Positions 4,705-6,562 of a stretch of DNA of 6,562 nt are shown piece by piece. This DNA is from SURF-21 sp964592775. Lineage in GTDB: Bacteria > Actinomycetota > Geothermincolia > Geothermincolales > RBG-13-55-18. The position numbers and the translations under genes were made by a program. The first letter of the stretch is position 1. Every line of letters begins with the position of its first letter. The notes beneath the pieces are model-generated. The model searched no databases and was not told the origin of the DNA. It saw only the letters and a list, made by a program, of their open reading frames with translations. The stretch is taken from contig CAZQFX010000159.1 in NCBI GenBank assembly GCA_964592775.1, forward strand, positions 1-6,562. Reading direction: 5' to 3'.

Positions 4705-6562
4705 ATGAGGTTGCTGCGCAAGAAGCTGCTGCGGGAGGTCATGGAGGCCAAGTTCCGCTTCTTCGCCATATCCTCGGTCGTAGCCATCGGGATCATCCTC
4801 TTCACCGCCTCCTACATGTCCTTCCTCAACCTCTCAAAGTCCTACCAGTACACCTACGACCGGCTCAATTTCGAGCATCTCCTGGTGCGCGTGGAACGCG
4901 CACCCGAGCGCATAGCCGAGCGCTTGAGCGCGCTTCCCAACATAGACCTCATCACACCCCGGGTGAGCGACCCCATAGGCATGGAGCTGGAGGACGGGAC
5001 GCGCATCACGGGCCAGATAATAGGCACCCCCACCAGCGAGCCCTACGTCAACATGCTCTACATAAGGGAGGGGCACGGCCTGTCCGGGCAGGAGCAGGAG
5101 CTGACCTGCCTGGTGGAGAACCACTTCGCCGATTTCAACGACCTGGGAGAGGGAGACACTATCTACGCGGTCAAGAACGGCGAGAGGATCCCGGCGCGCA
5201 TCGCGGGCGTGGTCTCGAGCCCGGAGTACATGGTGGTGTTCCGCAACCGCCAGTTCCCCATGGCCTCCGCGACCGTGTACGGCGTCTTCTATTTCAACAT
5301 GGAGCAGGCCCGCGCCCTCACGGGCTATCCCTCCAACTCCTACAACGAGTTCGCTTTCACCCTCAAGGACTACGCCCTGCTTGAAACCACCGAGGCCCAG
5401 GTGAAGGAGATACTCAAGCCCTATCGTATCGAGGAGGTCACCACCCGGGACAACCAGATATCCAAGACCCTGCTGGAGATGGACCTCAGGCAGTTCCACG
5501 ATTTCGCCCTCTTCTTCCCCGTCCTCTTCTTCTCCATCGCGGCTTTCAGCATCTACATGATCCTCTCGCGCCTGGTTCGCACGCAGAGGCCCATCATCGG
5601 CCTCATGCGCGCCGTAGGTTATTCCTCGCGCACGGTGTTGCTCCACTACATGTCGTTCGCGCTCGTGGTGGGGGTGGTGGGGATAGTGCTCGGGAGCATC
5701 CTGGGGTGGGCCGCGACCGGCCTCATATCCAAGGTCTATTCCAGCACCATGAAGATACCCTTCGTGAAGTTCGGCACCTATCCCGAGGTCTTCGTCTACG
5801 GTTTCTTCCTGGCCATGGGGTTCTGCGCCCTGGCGGGCCTGGTGCCGGCGCGCAGGTCAGCGGCGGTACAGCCGACCGAGGCCCTGCGGGGCGTTGTCGA
5901 TCCCGCCAGGTACGGCAAGGTCTCGTGGGTGGAACGGTTGCTTCCGCGCATCTCGCGCCTGCGCGTCTTCTGGAGGCTGCCCCTGCGCAACATCTTCCGC
6001 AACCGGCGGCGCACGGCCTTCACCGTCATCGGCATCATGTTCGCCATCATCCTCATCATGCTGAACCTGGGGATCAACGACACCGTGAACGCCAACATGA
6101 GCCGCGCCTTCGACCACCTCTTTACCTTCGATATCGCCGTGCTCTTCCTCGACCCGCAGACGCGGGTGACGCAGCGGAAGATCGAGAACATCCCGGGGGT
6201 GACGGCTGTGGAGCCCACCGTCGGCAGCCCCTGCACCCTGAGCAATGGGGACAAGGACGTGGAGAGCATCCTCATGGGGGCGCTTGCCGACACCGTCATG
6301 CGCGGCTTCCTGGACGAGCAGAACCGCGAGGTGAAGATAACGCCCAACCACTGCCTGATGAGCAGGAACTACCGCGAGGAGCTGGGCATCCGGGTCGGCG
6401 ACATGGTCGAGGTCACCTCCTTCAACCGCTCCCGCTCCTTCACCGTCTCGGACTTCATCATGGAGCCCATGGGATCCTTCGTATACGTGCCGGTGGAGGA
6501 GGCCCGCGAGCTGCTCGGCTACGGCCACAAGTCCTCGGCTTTTTACATCCAGGTGGACGGGG
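4705..6562 (+). CDS. FtsX/MacB-type ABC transporter permease, 3' end outside window
   Basis: An open frame of 619 codons from ATG 4705 reaches the window edge without a stop. An in-frame TGA at 4681 limits the upstream extent. The layout is that of a duplicated FtsX-like permease. It has a membrane helix at about 19-40 and an extracytoplasmic MacB-type domain at about 41-265. Helices follow at about 267-289, 313-338 and 359-383. The first FtsX repeat carries its typical cytoplasmic signatures, GLMRAVGYSSRTVL (299-312) and VPARRSAAVQPTEALRG (380-396). A second copy then begins with basic RNIFRNRRR (428-436), a helix at about 437-455 and a second extracytoplasmic domain. Three more helices would be expected downstream. 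Such proteins export lipids, lipoproteins or peptides, or act mechanically, together with a separate LolD/MacB-type ATPase. None is visible here and one may follow. The substrate is not known. Its ribosome binding site (GAGAG) is weak. Confidence 0.9.
   Translation, partial: MRLLRKKLLREVMEAKFRFFAISSVVAIGIILFTASYMSFLNLSKSYQYTYDRLNFEHLLVRVERAPERIAERLSALPNIDLITPRVSDPIGMELEDGTRITGQIIGTPTSEPYVNMLYIREGHGLSGQEQELTCLVENHFADFNDLGEGDTIYAVKNGERIPARIAGVVSSPEYMVVFRNRQFPMASATVYGVFYFNMEQARALTGYPSNSYNEFAFTLKDYALLETTEAQVKEILKPYRIEEVTTRDNQISKTLLEMDLRQFHDFALFFPVLFFSIAAFSIYMILSRLVRTQRPIIGLMRAVGYSSRTVLLHYMSFALVVGVVGIVLGSILGWAATGLISKVYSSTMKIPFVKFGTYPEVFVYGFFLAMGFCALAGLVPARRSAAVQPTEALRGVVDPARYGKVSWVERLLPRISRLRVFWRLPLRNIFRNRRRTAFTVIGIMFAIILIMLNLGINDTVNANMSRAFDHLFTFDIAVLFLDPQTRVTQRKIENIPGVTAVEPTVGSPCTLSNGDKDVESILMGALADTVMRGFLDEQNREVKITPNHCLMSRNYREELGIRVGDMVEVTSFNRSRSFTVSDFIMEPMGSFVYVPVEEARELLGYGHKSSAFYIQVDG

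Noticed and set aside
4834..6528. Long minus-strand frames opposite the permease
   Set aside because: The plus-strand frame has clear membrane helices and FtsX signatures over the same bases. The minus frames are low-complexity shadows.

Overview
The window is GC-rich bacterial DNA. Three of its genes appear to start at GTG or TTG behind good Shine-Dalgarno sequences, and the codons end mostly in G or C. A prepilin-type pilin, a DUF1786-type protein, a plant-type phytoene-desaturase-like flavoenzyme and an FtsX-type permease would suit a deep-branching high-GC lineage such as an uncultured actinobacterial group. This assignment is an inference and weak, because no rRNA or universal marker is present.

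Layout from left to right. Positions 1-120 (minus strand) look like the 5' end of a group II intron of the bacterial class C type, cut by the window edge. It sits 7 nt after a terminator-like hairpin (128-155) that follows a type IV pilin/pseudopilin gene (186-569, minus). From 570 to 1107 there is no convincing gene. This stretch holds an inverted repeat, a possible IS-end sequence, a GGTGAACGG repeat with 21-bp spacing and a promoter. A DUF1786 protein follows (1108-2178, plus). It converges on a phytoene desaturase/HpnE-like FAD oxidoreductase (2175-3635, minus), and the two stop codons share one CTAG. After a 361-bp gap comes a small unrecognised membrane protein with a CxCxCxC tail (3997-4404, minus). 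A 300-bp divergent region then contains a 95-bp inverted-repeat element resembling a MITE, with a vestigial SD-ATG inside it. Last is an FtsX/MacB-type ABC permease (4705 to beyond the right edge, plus).

The genes do not form one pathway. Transcription units appear to be single genes, or the minus-strand pair 4404 to 2175. The two most striking structures are non-coding: the intron placed behind the pilin terminator, and the short inverted-repeat element between the divergent genes at the right.
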